A stretch of DNA of 64,000 nucleotides, from NCBI GenBank assembly GCA_018873245.2, contig JAEMBT020000005.1, positions 1,562,001 through 1,626,000 on the forward strand, read 5' to 3'. The stretch is from Archegozetes longisetosus. Its lineage: Eukaryota; Arthropoda; Arachnida; Sarcoptiformes; Trhypochthoniidae. Under the pieces are notes generated by a model. That model did no database searches, was not told where the DNA came from, and saw only the letters and a list, made by a program, of their open reading frames with translations. Below are positions 12,150 to 22,160 of this stretch, one piece after another. The translations under genes and the position numbers were made by a program. Positions within the stretch are counted from its first letter, which is position 1. Each line of letters begins with the position of its first letter.

Positions 12150-12603
12150 AGTAAAACTCCGATAATGGCGTCAAATCGTGAAACAATTAAAGAATGGTTT
12201 TTAATTAATGAAATACCATTCAATGACAATTTAAATAAAAAAAATTATTAGAAATTGTGAAAATAAATCGAAGAAAACCTCGTTATTACGTCGACGACAT
12301 TATTAAGAAATTTCGTTGTCACCCCCTTCGACTCCCCCTTACTGTTGTGACTTTAATGCAATAGAAGAGATATGGAATACATGGAAACAAATAGTAGGCC
12401 ATAAAAACTTTAATTTTAAAAAATTAGAAGAATTTAAACAGTTTCTATCCGACTCTTTTAAAGAGATAACCCCTCTACTTGGGGGGGCCACTGTTCGGCA
12501 CGTTGTGAGAGAAGTCGAGCCCAAATATTATCGAAAATTTAATATTTTTCATATTCCTAACGAATCTGAACATAATTATAGTGTTAGTTTTGTTTGTAAT
12601 TAA
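12150..12603 (+). pseudogene. Transposase C-terminal fragment (DDE superfamily, IS630/Tc1-like)
   Basis: The frame 12316-12603 reads PPYCCDFNAIEEIWNTWKQ, the LPPY-C-xLNPIE-W pattern around the last catalytic acidic residue of Tc1/IS630 DDE transposases. Upstream pieces in other frames (ETIKEWFLINEIPF, RRKPRYYVDDIIKKF) match the usual preceding region. The fragment therefore has at least one frameshift and lacks the N-terminal two thirds of the enzyme. It is not a host gene. Confidence 0.8.
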
Positions 12604-12707
12604 GAGATGAATTAAAAAAGTTTTGTTTAAATAAATATGTTTTCCTGTACTAAATGGCTGTTCTGTTGCTATGCCAACGTCAAATGTTTAGCTCCGAACC
12701 TGTTTTG

Positions 12708-13476
12708 GGTATTCATGGCACATGAGGAACACTCGGGAGGAGCCTGTCTTTAAGGTGGATTTTAGGGAGGATCTCTTTCTATTTTAAATGATTTGAAGCA
12801 AAATAATGAAAATTTTATCAATTGTATCAAAATTAAACACAACATGTCAAACAAATCTCATTACTTTCAGATAAAAAATTTAATATTTCATGTATTTGTT
12901 TTCCAATATCTTTAATATTATAATCATTCATATCTACCGAACTCGAAACTAATCCTAAGTTTTTCTGAATGTCTAAATTCAATCATATATTAGAATTATT
13001 AATACATTTTAAAAATTATTGTTATAAGTTTTACTTAACTCTAATAGACTTTAGCTTTGAATCGAAAGTAATAGTTATAAACCTGTGATTATGTTAAATA
13101 TAAATATTAATTTTTGGAATATAATTGAATGTAATTTATAACATAAAATATAATATAATGTATATTATATTAAATATGGTTAAATATGACTATTCATTTT
13201 TTTCAAATCAAATAATTTTAAACAATAAAATGTTACGATTTGTTTGTTTAGAAGAAATATTTTGTACTTTTTATGATACAAAATGGAAAAAATTACGGTT
13301 TATTAACAACTGTCTTCAAGTTTTTAGTTTAGTAATAATTTTTGTTGACATCTTGTGTTAAAATGATCATTTAGTCATTTAAGATCAATACAATTGTCTG
13401 TATCAATAGATATAAGTTAATAAGACCAACCCAATTATAGTCTCCTCCCCAGTGTTCCTCATATGCCATGAATACC
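12708..13476. mobile_element. Nested non-autonomous DNA transposon with 35-bp inverted ends and 9-bp target duplication
   Basis: Ends read GGTATTCATGGCA then ATGAGGAACACT, and the right end is the reverse complement with about two mismatches over 35 bp. The 9-bp CCTGTTTTG stands on both sides (12699-12707 and 13477-13485), reconstituting the end of the host Tc1-like element; a shift of one or two bases is possible because the ends are G/C runs. A 9-bp duplication is usual for Mutator-like elements (hAT gives 8), but no transposase is present, so the family is inferred. Interior AT-rich; its small open frame (13125-13361) has no recognisable domain. Confidence 0.85.
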
Positions 13477-13496
13477 CCTGTTTTGGATCAGTAATA

Positions 13497-13673
13497 TTAT
13501 TATTCGAACTTAAGGACGGAAAAAATAGAGTGACATCTAATGCCTAGAGCATAAAACAGAACCAAAGTTTTAGTAGAACAGAACTAAAGTTTCAAAAGTT
13601 AGTATAGTATTTGTTTGAGGTTTAGTGCATTAGATGTCACTTTATTTTTACCGTCCTTAAGTTGGAATAATAA
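13497..13673. mobile_element. MITE with ~45-bp terminal inverted repeats
   Basis: Inverted arms contain AACTTAAGGACGG and GAGTGACATCTAATGC at the left and their reverse complements at the right. TA flanks both ends; the left TA (13495-13496) is also the right target base pair of the preceding Tc1-like element, so the two elements abut. Length 177 bp, no coding capacity. Confidence 0.8.
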
Positions 13674-13891
13674 TATATCAATAAATTTATTATAGGTTTA
13701 CTTATTTATAATTTGTTCAGAGACTATAGAGCGGCGCTCAAATACATAAACATATCAAAACCTATTGATTACTGTATACTTAATACTTAGATAACACTGT
13801 TTTGTCGCGAGTTCTGCAAAATAAATGTAACTCTAATAAAAACATTTAAAGTTTAATAAAATCGATTAATTCGAATCTAAACAACCGGCAA

Positions 13892-14947
13892 ATGTCACAT
13901 ATTTTGTTAAACAGTTGTTTATCAATATTTGCTGTCATAGTAAGTGTTAGAATTTATTGCGTTTATTTAGTTTGGGGCAAATGCCGTAATAAAAAGAGTA
14001 TGAGAGGAAAGACTGTTATCATCACCGGTTCTAACAGTGGTATCGGTAAAGAAACAGCTAAAGAAATGGTTAGGAGAGGAGCGCGAGTTGTGATGGCGTG
14101 TCGGGACAAACAACTGGCTCTCAATGCTATCAAACAAATAAGTGATCTGCAATTGGATGGAACTATGGTTTATAAACACATCGATTTGTCTTCATTTGAT
14201 TCAGTCAAACGTTTTGCTGATGACATCATTGAAAGTGAAAAATCAATTGATTTGCTCATCAACAATGCGGCAGTTTTTCAGTGCCCTTTCGAGATGACTC
14301 CCAATGGTTTTGAGACTCAATTTCAAGTGAATCATTTGAGTAGTGCTTTATTAACTCTTTTATTACTACCAAAACTTGAATCTTCGAGTCGTATCGATGA
14401 TCGAAGTCGTGTTCTGATGATTACATCGACTTTATATCGACGCGGAGTTATTAATGAGAATGACTTCAAAAAAGGGTATTTTCTATTGAATTGTTATGAG
14501 AAGTAATGACTAAGTTGAAAGTTTTTGAATAGATACGCGTCGCCTGAAAACTATGAGATCAAAAAAGCCTACAGCAACAGCAAATTAGCAAATATTTTGT
14601 TCGCGAGAAGGCTCTCTCAGAATCTTCAGAACCAAAATAAATTGGTTGACGTTTATCTGGCAAGTCCAGGCATCGTCTGGACTAATTTGAACCGTCATCT
14701 GAAGATGAAATGGTGGCAAATACTACTTCTCTCTCCATTTGGGTTACTATTTGTGAGAACACCAAAACAAGGCTCTCAGACTGTCATTCATTGTGCGACT
14801 GCTGACTCTTTAAAACCTGCAACTCTTTATCGCAATTGTTCAGAATATGTGTTAAATGCAAGCGCTTCTGATCCAAACCTCTCAGAGAAAGTTTACGATC
14901 TGACTCTCAAAGCGATAGAAAGTTATTTGAAGACAAAAAATGAGTAG
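13892..14947 (+). CDS. Retinol dehydrogenase-like short-chain dehydrogenase/reductase
   Basis: Two exons, 13892-14475 and 14533-14947, join in phase across a 57-bp intron to give 332 aa, the length of RDH11-14-type enzymes. An N-terminal membrane anchor (LSIFAVIVSVRIYCVYLVW) precedes the classical SDR domain: TGSNSGIGKE cofactor loop (about residues 46-55), DLSS, NNAA (usually NNAG), a serine in MITSTLY, and the catalytic YSNSK across the second exon. These enzymes typically reduce or oxidise retinoids or other lipid aldehydes at the ER or mitochondrial membrane with NADP(H); the exact substrate cannot be read from sequence. It converges on TMEM62 copy B. A dead 5' fragment of its duplicate lies at 5515-5735. 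Confidence 0.9.
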
Positions 14948-15183
14948 TGTTCATCAAATTTAGATATATTATAATAATTCATGTTTAAATTTAAATCATC
15001 AGATTTATAGGATAAAACCAGATCGTGGCAAACCCTGTTTTAATAGGACTTCAAACTCATTATTTAAAATCCATCAAAATTCTAGTTTAAATAATCAACT
15101 TTGAGTCACAACTTTAGTCATTCAAATAATTATATTAAATAAGTATAACTAAATAAACTGAAAAAACTTAACCAATTTAAATA

Positions 15184-17822
15184 TTAATTAGTTCTATTTT
15201 TAGTTAGTGGTGAATTAAGACTTGAATCTTCCTTATCTCCATTTTTATCAAAATCTCTTTGTCTTTTAGTAGTTTTTGGTCTTATACTTTCTGGGAATGA
15301 TATTGGATTCAATTTCAACGAGAATTGCCATAAAATAATGTAAATAATATAGGACCATGTATAGAAAAATCCAAATATATACGCCATAAAACCATACGCA
15401 AAATAGAAAGACATTGAATATAAAACCTGTTCAAAATGACAATACTCATCAAATATAACTTGTAATACTTTTAAATACTACTTACGTGACATATAATAAA
15501 GAAGAGCCACAACAAATTTCTAACGTGACAGTAAGTTTTCATAAAACTACTGCCGGTATTAGTCATTTTTGATAATTCTCTGTGACGACAATACACAATA
15601 TGAGCCAAACAGTAAGTCATTGGAACTTGAAAGCAAATCAACTAAATAATGGATGAAAATACAAGAGTTGAAATGGGTTTGATATAAGATCAAAGTTAGA
15701 CTTACGAGTAATGCTCCCATAATATAAGTAAAGCTTCCTGGCAAAAAAGAACCATCGACTATCATTCCCCATACAAAGCAAATACCAATATGTGAATCAA
15801 TGACATAACCCACAAACCACGGACCTGTCAATTTAATGATTTATTACTGTATTTGACGAGTGAAAGATCCAATTGACTGACCTATTGTTGCATAAATTGG
15901 AATCGCAATCAAAGGAATGAATATTTTGTTAATATTCGAAATTAAGTAAAACTTGAAAATTAATCTTCGCACGACATTGCGTTCAGCATGACTAGTGATC
16001 AATTTTCCTGAAATCAAAATTTCAATCAAGTTCGAGGTTTAAACACTAAATAAAACAAACCTTTTTTGCAAAGCTCTAAAAACCGTAAAACTAAAAGCGG
16101 GAGAACATATAGTAACCGCAAACCCAAATAACCAGCGACCCTATCGATAATTTGAATAATACAAGTAAAAATTTTACTAATAATTAAATTTCGATCAGAG
16201 CTTACAATAGACTGTGTGTGATATCGCAATATAAACCTTCCACCAAAAGTAAAATCAGGTCTGGAATTGTCCAAAGAAAATTGATGTTTAACTGTTCTTT
16301 CATTATGATCGATATCCTATTATAAGACATAAATTACATCTTCAACATTCAAACTAAAACAATAGAACAATGAACAAAACTTTACATTTGCTGAGACATG
16401 TATCCAATGAAGTCCTGTCGAATATTTCTTAGGATCCCATTCGTGAACATAAAGAGGTCCAGATATATGTTTCATTGCAATCCAGTCATTGTCGTCTATT
16501 TTAAATTCGACCGAAGATATATTACTTTTAGAGAATACGATCGCACGAATATGTGTAGATTTTCTTATTCGATGGTACGGTTCTAAGTGAGGCATTGAAT
16601 ATAATGATGGTTTTGGGTTCGTTATCAGGATAATAGGCCATTGATTCAGATTGAAATCAGTGAAAGTGAAAAGTCCATGATCGACAGCAGCTAAACGTAA
16701 TTTACGCAAATCTTTCCAATCAGCCAGTTCCAGCTCTAAATATCCATTTGGTTGAGTTGAATACATTTGATGTATTAAACCGCCCAATGTATGAAAGTGG
16801 CCACAAAAGTAAGGACCACTTGAAATTAAATATTATTTTCAGTCTACTCAGTAAACAAATTATGGGATAAGTAAAATATTTTGATACTTAATAATATCTC
16901 TGAGTCCAGGGTTAGGCATTGCTATTGATGAGGTAGGATAGTGTCCAAACCAAAGAGTTACATTACTTTTATCTTCAATACTCTCACGTTTCAATTGTTT
17001 AATCACATTCATGTCTTCATCTTTTAACAAACCAACGAAATTGAAGGGTCTTTTAGGTCCGGGTGAAAGACAAGCGTCAACACCAATAAAACTATAAGTC
17101 TCAGTGTCGTGTTTTAGAGTGAATTTGTACGAACGAGTATTGTTTGGTCCTCTAATTGAATACTTCTTGAAATAGTTTGCATCACTTTTCCAATTAAAAA
17201 CATTGAAATTATCTTTGAAACAAAAATTGAATTATTTTCAAGTTATAAACGAAGTAAAAAATGATTGAATCATAAATACCATGATTGCCTCTGATGTCGA
17301 GCCAATTCGTTTTAGTTCTTATGTTACTTTTATTCAGAACATTTGAATACATAATCCATTCTTTTTCATGTTGAGTCGATCCCATCGGATCTTTTGATCG
17401 CGAATCAGTCAGATCTCCAGTCGCTAAGACTACGGACGGCTTAATTACATTGATATATTGAGTACAAAATTTCAATAAATCTGGTTCTCGATTGCGATCA
17501 AAATAAATACTTAAATGAATGTCTGATATCTAAAGAAAACATTTTTAATCAGAGACAAAGTGAAGTGATATTCAACAGATTGGTGTCACACTCAGACCTG
17601 CATAAACCAAAACGTGTGTCTGAATTGGTCATCAATTATAACGCTATCGTTTTGTATGAAATGGGAATTCAAGTTTTGTTTATCGACGAGTCGTTGGCTC
17701 TGAATATTGTCGATTCTAACGATATCTAAAATGTTTGCGATGAATGTCGAAAATACGAAAATGACTGCGATTACGAATAAAGTGATTTTCGAAAGCATTT
17801 TCTTTAAATTATTGTAATCCAT
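15184..17822 (-). pseudogene. TMEM62: TMEM62-like gene, copy B, with a 2-nt frameshift
   Basis: Same exon layout as copy A (17822-17598, 17529-17280, 17212-16888, 16818-16386, 16316-16206, 16140-16061, then from 16007 to 15184) and very high identity. The phosphoesterase motifs are intact (TGDLTDS, GNHD, FGHYP, GHFHT). Exon 6 (16140-16061) is 80 nt against 82 nt in copy A because two bases are missing around 16106-16110. Reading on gives a stop (RKIDH then TAG) a few codons into exon 7, after about 480 of some 684 residues, removing most membrane segments. All later exons remain open in the old frame, so the break is recent, or it is an assembly error. The tail (EDSSLNSPLTKNRTN) probably shows the ancestral C-terminus. 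Confidence 0.8.
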
Positions 17823-18460
17823 ACAATTGATTGCATTCAATACTATTATTATTCAACAAATTAATAAATATATTGCACACATATTAATATACCATGTTAA
17901 TTTTCATTACTTTCATTCAAGTGTGAAAACCGGATATTTGTGTCGGTCAAATTAAGCAAAAAAAACTATTCAATTGTAAAAATAAATTGAATATTTTTCT
18001 ATTAAAACAAAAATATATGACAATTTGATTTCATTTTAACTTATTCTACATCAACCTAAAAACAATGCAATGTTTTAATCAATACATTAATTATACAAAA
18101 ACTCGATTAAAAAACATAAACTAAATTAAATATTTATCTATACAAACTTGTGTTCTCTATTGACGCAATTTTGGCCTTTTTGTATACTCGAAACTTAATG
18201 GTCTTTGAGCACAAAACACTACATAAAATAGTGCTATAAAATATATTGCATAAGGGCATAGCAATATTAAATGTCGCACATGACTTGGAAGCAACAGAAA
18301 GACGCAAAACAAGCGTACTCGTAGATACGAGTTGCGCCATTGTTCAATAAAATCAATCAAAATTATTGAGCGAAGTGTTATTGTGAGCTGAAAATTTGAA
18401 GAGAAACAATAATCAAAATAATTTTGTGTTGTAAGCAATAATAATTGCGTTGATGCAGTA

Positions 18461-18718
18461 ATGGGTGATCGTTATAACATTCACTCGCAATTGGAACACT
18501 TGCAGAGCAAGTACATCGGCACGGGTCACGCGGACACGACTAAATTTGAATGGGTTGTAAACCAACACAGAGATAGTTATGCTTCATACTTAGGACATCA
18601 CGATTTGCTTAATTTTTTCGCTTTGGCTGAAAATGAAAGTAAAGCTAGAATCAGATTTAATTTGATGGAAAAGATGTTACAGCCATGTGGTCCACCACCT
18701 GATAAACACGAAGATTAA
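18461..18718 (+). CDS. SF3B5: Splicing factor 3B subunit 5 (SF3b10)
   Basis: Single-exon 85-aa protein matching SF3B5 along its whole length. Conserved blocks are HSQLEHLQSKYIGTGHAD, NQHRDSY, ENESKAR, RFNLMEKMLQPCGPP. It is a small structural subunit of the SF3b complex of the U2 snRNP, which recognises the intron branch site in the nucleus. Length equals the family's usual 86 aa, and the ATG at 18461 opens the conserved N-terminus. It lies about 640 bp from the start of TMEM62 copy B, head to head, so the spacer may be a shared promoter. Confidence 0.97.
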   Translation: MGDRYNIHSQLEHLQSKYIGTGHADTTKFEWVVNQHRDSYASYLGHHDLLNFFALAENESKARIRFNLMEKMLQPCGPPPDKHED

Positions 18719-20138
18719 TCAGTTATCTATTGAATCAATCTTCATTGAACTCGACACCTCTTCGCATTAACAACTATTAAATGATTTGATTTTACTATTT
18801 ATTAAACTCTGTATTTCAATCAATTGAGACATCAATTTTTGTATTCACTCATTTATTAATATTTTGTAATATCATTAATAATACAATAATTACAGTAATC
18901 TGTTCGATTGAATACATAATAAAATTTTCAATTTCTTGTCTTAAATGTTGATACAATGTTTGGAAACATGATTTCTTTATTAACATATCTGTCAAGTTTT
19001 TAATTTAAATGATTTATACTATTTATATACGAGTACTCATAAGTTTTATAATATATACAGAACGTTAGAAGAGACTAATTATCTTATTATTAATAGATGA
19101 AAGTTTTTTCGTTGTCAAACGATTCCTCTTAATTTAATTGTTTTCCAATTGGATTCGTCTTCTGTTGAGTATTGCCTGAATAGAGAAAGAAGAACACATT
19201 TGATTTTGATTTGTAGAAAAATTAAGTTAAAAGAAAACATTTTGTATAGAAATGTAAATGTTATAGTAATAGGAGTTGAATGTATGCAGCTATACATGTC
19301 ATGTCTTTACAGGCAAAATATGATTATTCAGTGATCGTTCATAAAGCAAACCGAAAAGAGGGAAATATGCAGTTAGTAGTGGTAGTGAAACACCTCATAA
19401 ATATATGGATGAGGAGTAGATAGCGTTCTATACATTAATGAATACTATGGCCCTATTCTGCCACTACTATGCCTTTCCATCTGTTAAAACGAGTGAATGA
19501 ACGCAACTATACGACTTGTATTCAATACTATAAACACTTAGTCAATGAACGTAGAAAATGGATACTAAACTGGAAACTAGAACTTTTAGTGTCTTAACTC
19601 AACTAATAGTTGAGAGTTTTACTTAATATTTGAGGTTTTAAGCAGAGAGTATCAATTTGAAAAAGTGTTTTTCTGCATAATAAGTCTGTATAATTGACTT
19701 AAAACAAGTTTAGGGGAATCTGTAACATAAAAGGCTATTTGCGTGATAAGCATTGACTGTATACAACATAACATTATACAGATATGAAGTATATTATATT
19801 TCTTGTAATAAATTGATGGCACACTTGTCTCCGAATGTTAGAGACCCCAAATTTCCTGAGAAGAGGCTTTTATGTGCATCAGAGCGATGCTGATGAGATG
19901 CGATGAATTAATTTGATAAGTGATGCTCACGCAGAAGCCACCACTTGTTTCCGATATCTTTCCTACACTTTTTCCTTTACATATTTGCATAAAATAATCT
20001 TATCAAACAAACTAAACTCGCTATAATGGCATTGTGAGAACCAATGAATAGTGACTTATGTAAAAGTTGTTTAATATCGCCTAAAAATTAACTGCAGAGT
20101 ATTTTCATTCCAATGGGAGACACAGTCAGGAGAGAAAG

Positions 20139-20188
<50 letters not shown>

Positions 20189-22160
20189 CACTACAACCAC
20201 TTTTTGTAGTCATTCTCCCAAAATCGAAATTAGTGTTTCCGAAGCCTCGAGGGAATTATGCGAACTGAACGATTTTGATGCCAAGTCCTGTGTTGTTCTT
20301 GAGCTCAATAATAAGCAAAACATATCTCAAGAGTCTCATAAATATCATTGCTTTGAGCCCCAGTGGCTATTGTGAACACGGCGTCAACTTTGCATTTGAA
20401 TGAAAGTCTGCATGACTTGTTTAACTTTTTATATGAACTAACATGTAAATCACGCTTTCTTACAACTCGTCCTATACTTGCACATAGACTGTTTTACAGT
20501 TACTGTAAGTCTGAACAGCTCTCATTTGATGTACAAGTTTGGGCAAACAAGATGAATAAAGAGAACAATCAATAAAATTGTGAGCAACCATTTTAGCTGT
20601 CTTGACCTAAAGAATATTGTCCACTGAAGTGAACATATTTCTCAATACCAATAGAAACATGTTGTCGAACAGAAGACAAAATCATTTCTCCAACATTTAA
20701 GTTTAATGAAAAGTCAATGCCAATCAGTATCTAATTAATTATCGAAGTTTTAGTTATTCTTTTAGGGTCTATTGAGAGTATTTGATTTTGATTCAATCAA
20801 GTTTATGGTAAAGTACTCTAATAATAGAAGAGAGTTGTTCCATAACAAATGAAGAGTAAGCATCGCAGCAATCATTCAGGGCAGACAACAGGGTTTTGCC
20901 CACAAATCCTCGCTTAATCTGATGCGGACCTTTAATTCAGTTATCGCCCAGAAACTGAAGCGTGGAGTTGGGCCTAGAGTTAGTGAATCTAACTTTATTT
21001 GGTAATAGTATATTATATATTCTCCCTCTTATAAGTTATATATATATTCTCTTCGTAGCAAAAATGAAATGGATTCTTAATACTAAAAGCTATTGCGAAT
21101 ATTGTTATCCACAAAATTGATATATAGGGATTTGTCTTTTGTGGATATCCAGAGTTTCAAGTGCTACCCATAATCAAACCTCACCCTCTAAACATTGGGA
21201 GGCAGAGTTTTTCAGTGTTGATAATGATAGAAAATACGATTTTATTGAAATTGCAGTATATCTGTCATCATAGACAGTACAATCTGCACCACAATAAGGA
21301 CTTTACTTTCCCCTAAAGTGTATTGAAGTATATATACAAATATAAGTCATATACATTTATGTGAGTGGCCGCTAAACAGAAGCTGCACTGATGAAAATTG
21401 CACTAAAGCAGAACAATCCGTATGATTAAGTGACAAATTCGCTAATGTTATAAACTGAACGAATACAAGTGAGTAATAATACTCTTCTAAAGCTGTGCTC
21501 GTACGCACAAATATAGAGTCAATAGAGAAGAAGCAACGCTTACAGAGGACTAATAATTTAAATAAACAAAATCACTCAGATTTATCCTAGAACGAGTCTT
21601 CAAGTGATCAAATTGATCCTGGAAGAAGTTTTGAAGCGATCAAATTTGTTTAATATCCTGAACTGGTACATGACGCTAAATAGACATTAACTAATAAGAC
21701 ATAATGGATTTTTCAATCCGTGCGAACGTTTGCGCCCATTTTAAAATTAGATTTGAAACCTTAAGCGATTTATCAATACATATCTTGACAAAGCGGCAGA
21801 GAGAGAAAAAATTTGAAAAATTTTGATGACGCGTTTTTAGCATAGGATCCACTGTATGACTTAGTTTATTCAGTTAGTCGCTTATCAGTTTACATACGCT
21901 CCATTTCACAAATTCGCAATTTAGATTTTTAGATTCCTTTCTGATAGATTTTCAAACACTCACATACATTCTCACTACTCTTTATGGCGTTTTTAATACT
22001 CTTAAATCTAAACGTTTGCTTTTCTATACTGTATTTTTCATTTGGCGTCATTACACCAAACATGCGGTATTTCTGCTGCAATTGTGTTAAGTTTTTTTTT
22101 CGAGTTAATATAACTTTGATTTTGATACTCACCACACATATCATATGCATATCACTTCTC
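18719..22160. other. Intergenic region between SF3B5 and the bHLH gene
   Basis: No supported gene. Open frames at 19149-19334, 20363-20575 and 21984-22220 have no recognisable domain and no splice partners I could find. It contains a GA microsatellite (20142-20187) and the 3' flank of the bHLH gene. Confidence 0.45.
20142..20187 (+). repeat. (GA)n microsatellite
   Basis: Perfect GA dinucleotide run of about 46 bp, directly readable. Confidence 0.97.

Larger units (their letters stand above)
11856..13494 (+). mobile_element. Degenerate Tc1/mariner (IS630-type) transposon, split by a later insertion
   Basis: Inverted ends TTACTGATCCAAAACAGG at 11856 and its reverse complement ending at 13494, each flanked by TA (11854-11855, 13495-13496). 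The inner part of the terminal repeat (GGTTCGGAGC then AAACAT) is seen again at about 12680-12698, just before a nested element (12708-13476) that landed in the right terminal repeat. Without it the transposon is about 870 bp, too short for a full transposase, and holds only a decayed C-terminal part. It sits where homology between the two TMEM62 copies ends. Confidence 0.85.
5515..18270. repeat. Tandem duplication of an SDR-TMEM62 module (units ~5515-11855 and ~13805-18270)
   Basis: Both units start with the same SDR 5' sequence (5515-5735, 13805-14015) and share TMEM62 plus some 600 bp of its 5' flank, ending near ATTAAAT at about 11853 and 18270. After this the right unit runs on into SF3B5, while the left runs into the transposon stack. 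Order and orientation are the same, so this is a direct tandem duplication of a convergent gene pair. Confidence 0.85.

Noticed and set aside
12316-12603. Open frame that could be taken for a host gene
   Set aside because: It carries the DDE-transposase signature and lies between Tc1-type terminal inverted repeats, so it is a transposon remnant.
20363-20575. 70-codon plus-strand frame in the SF3B5-bHLH spacer
   Set aside because: No recognisable motif and no neighbouring exons; length is within chance.
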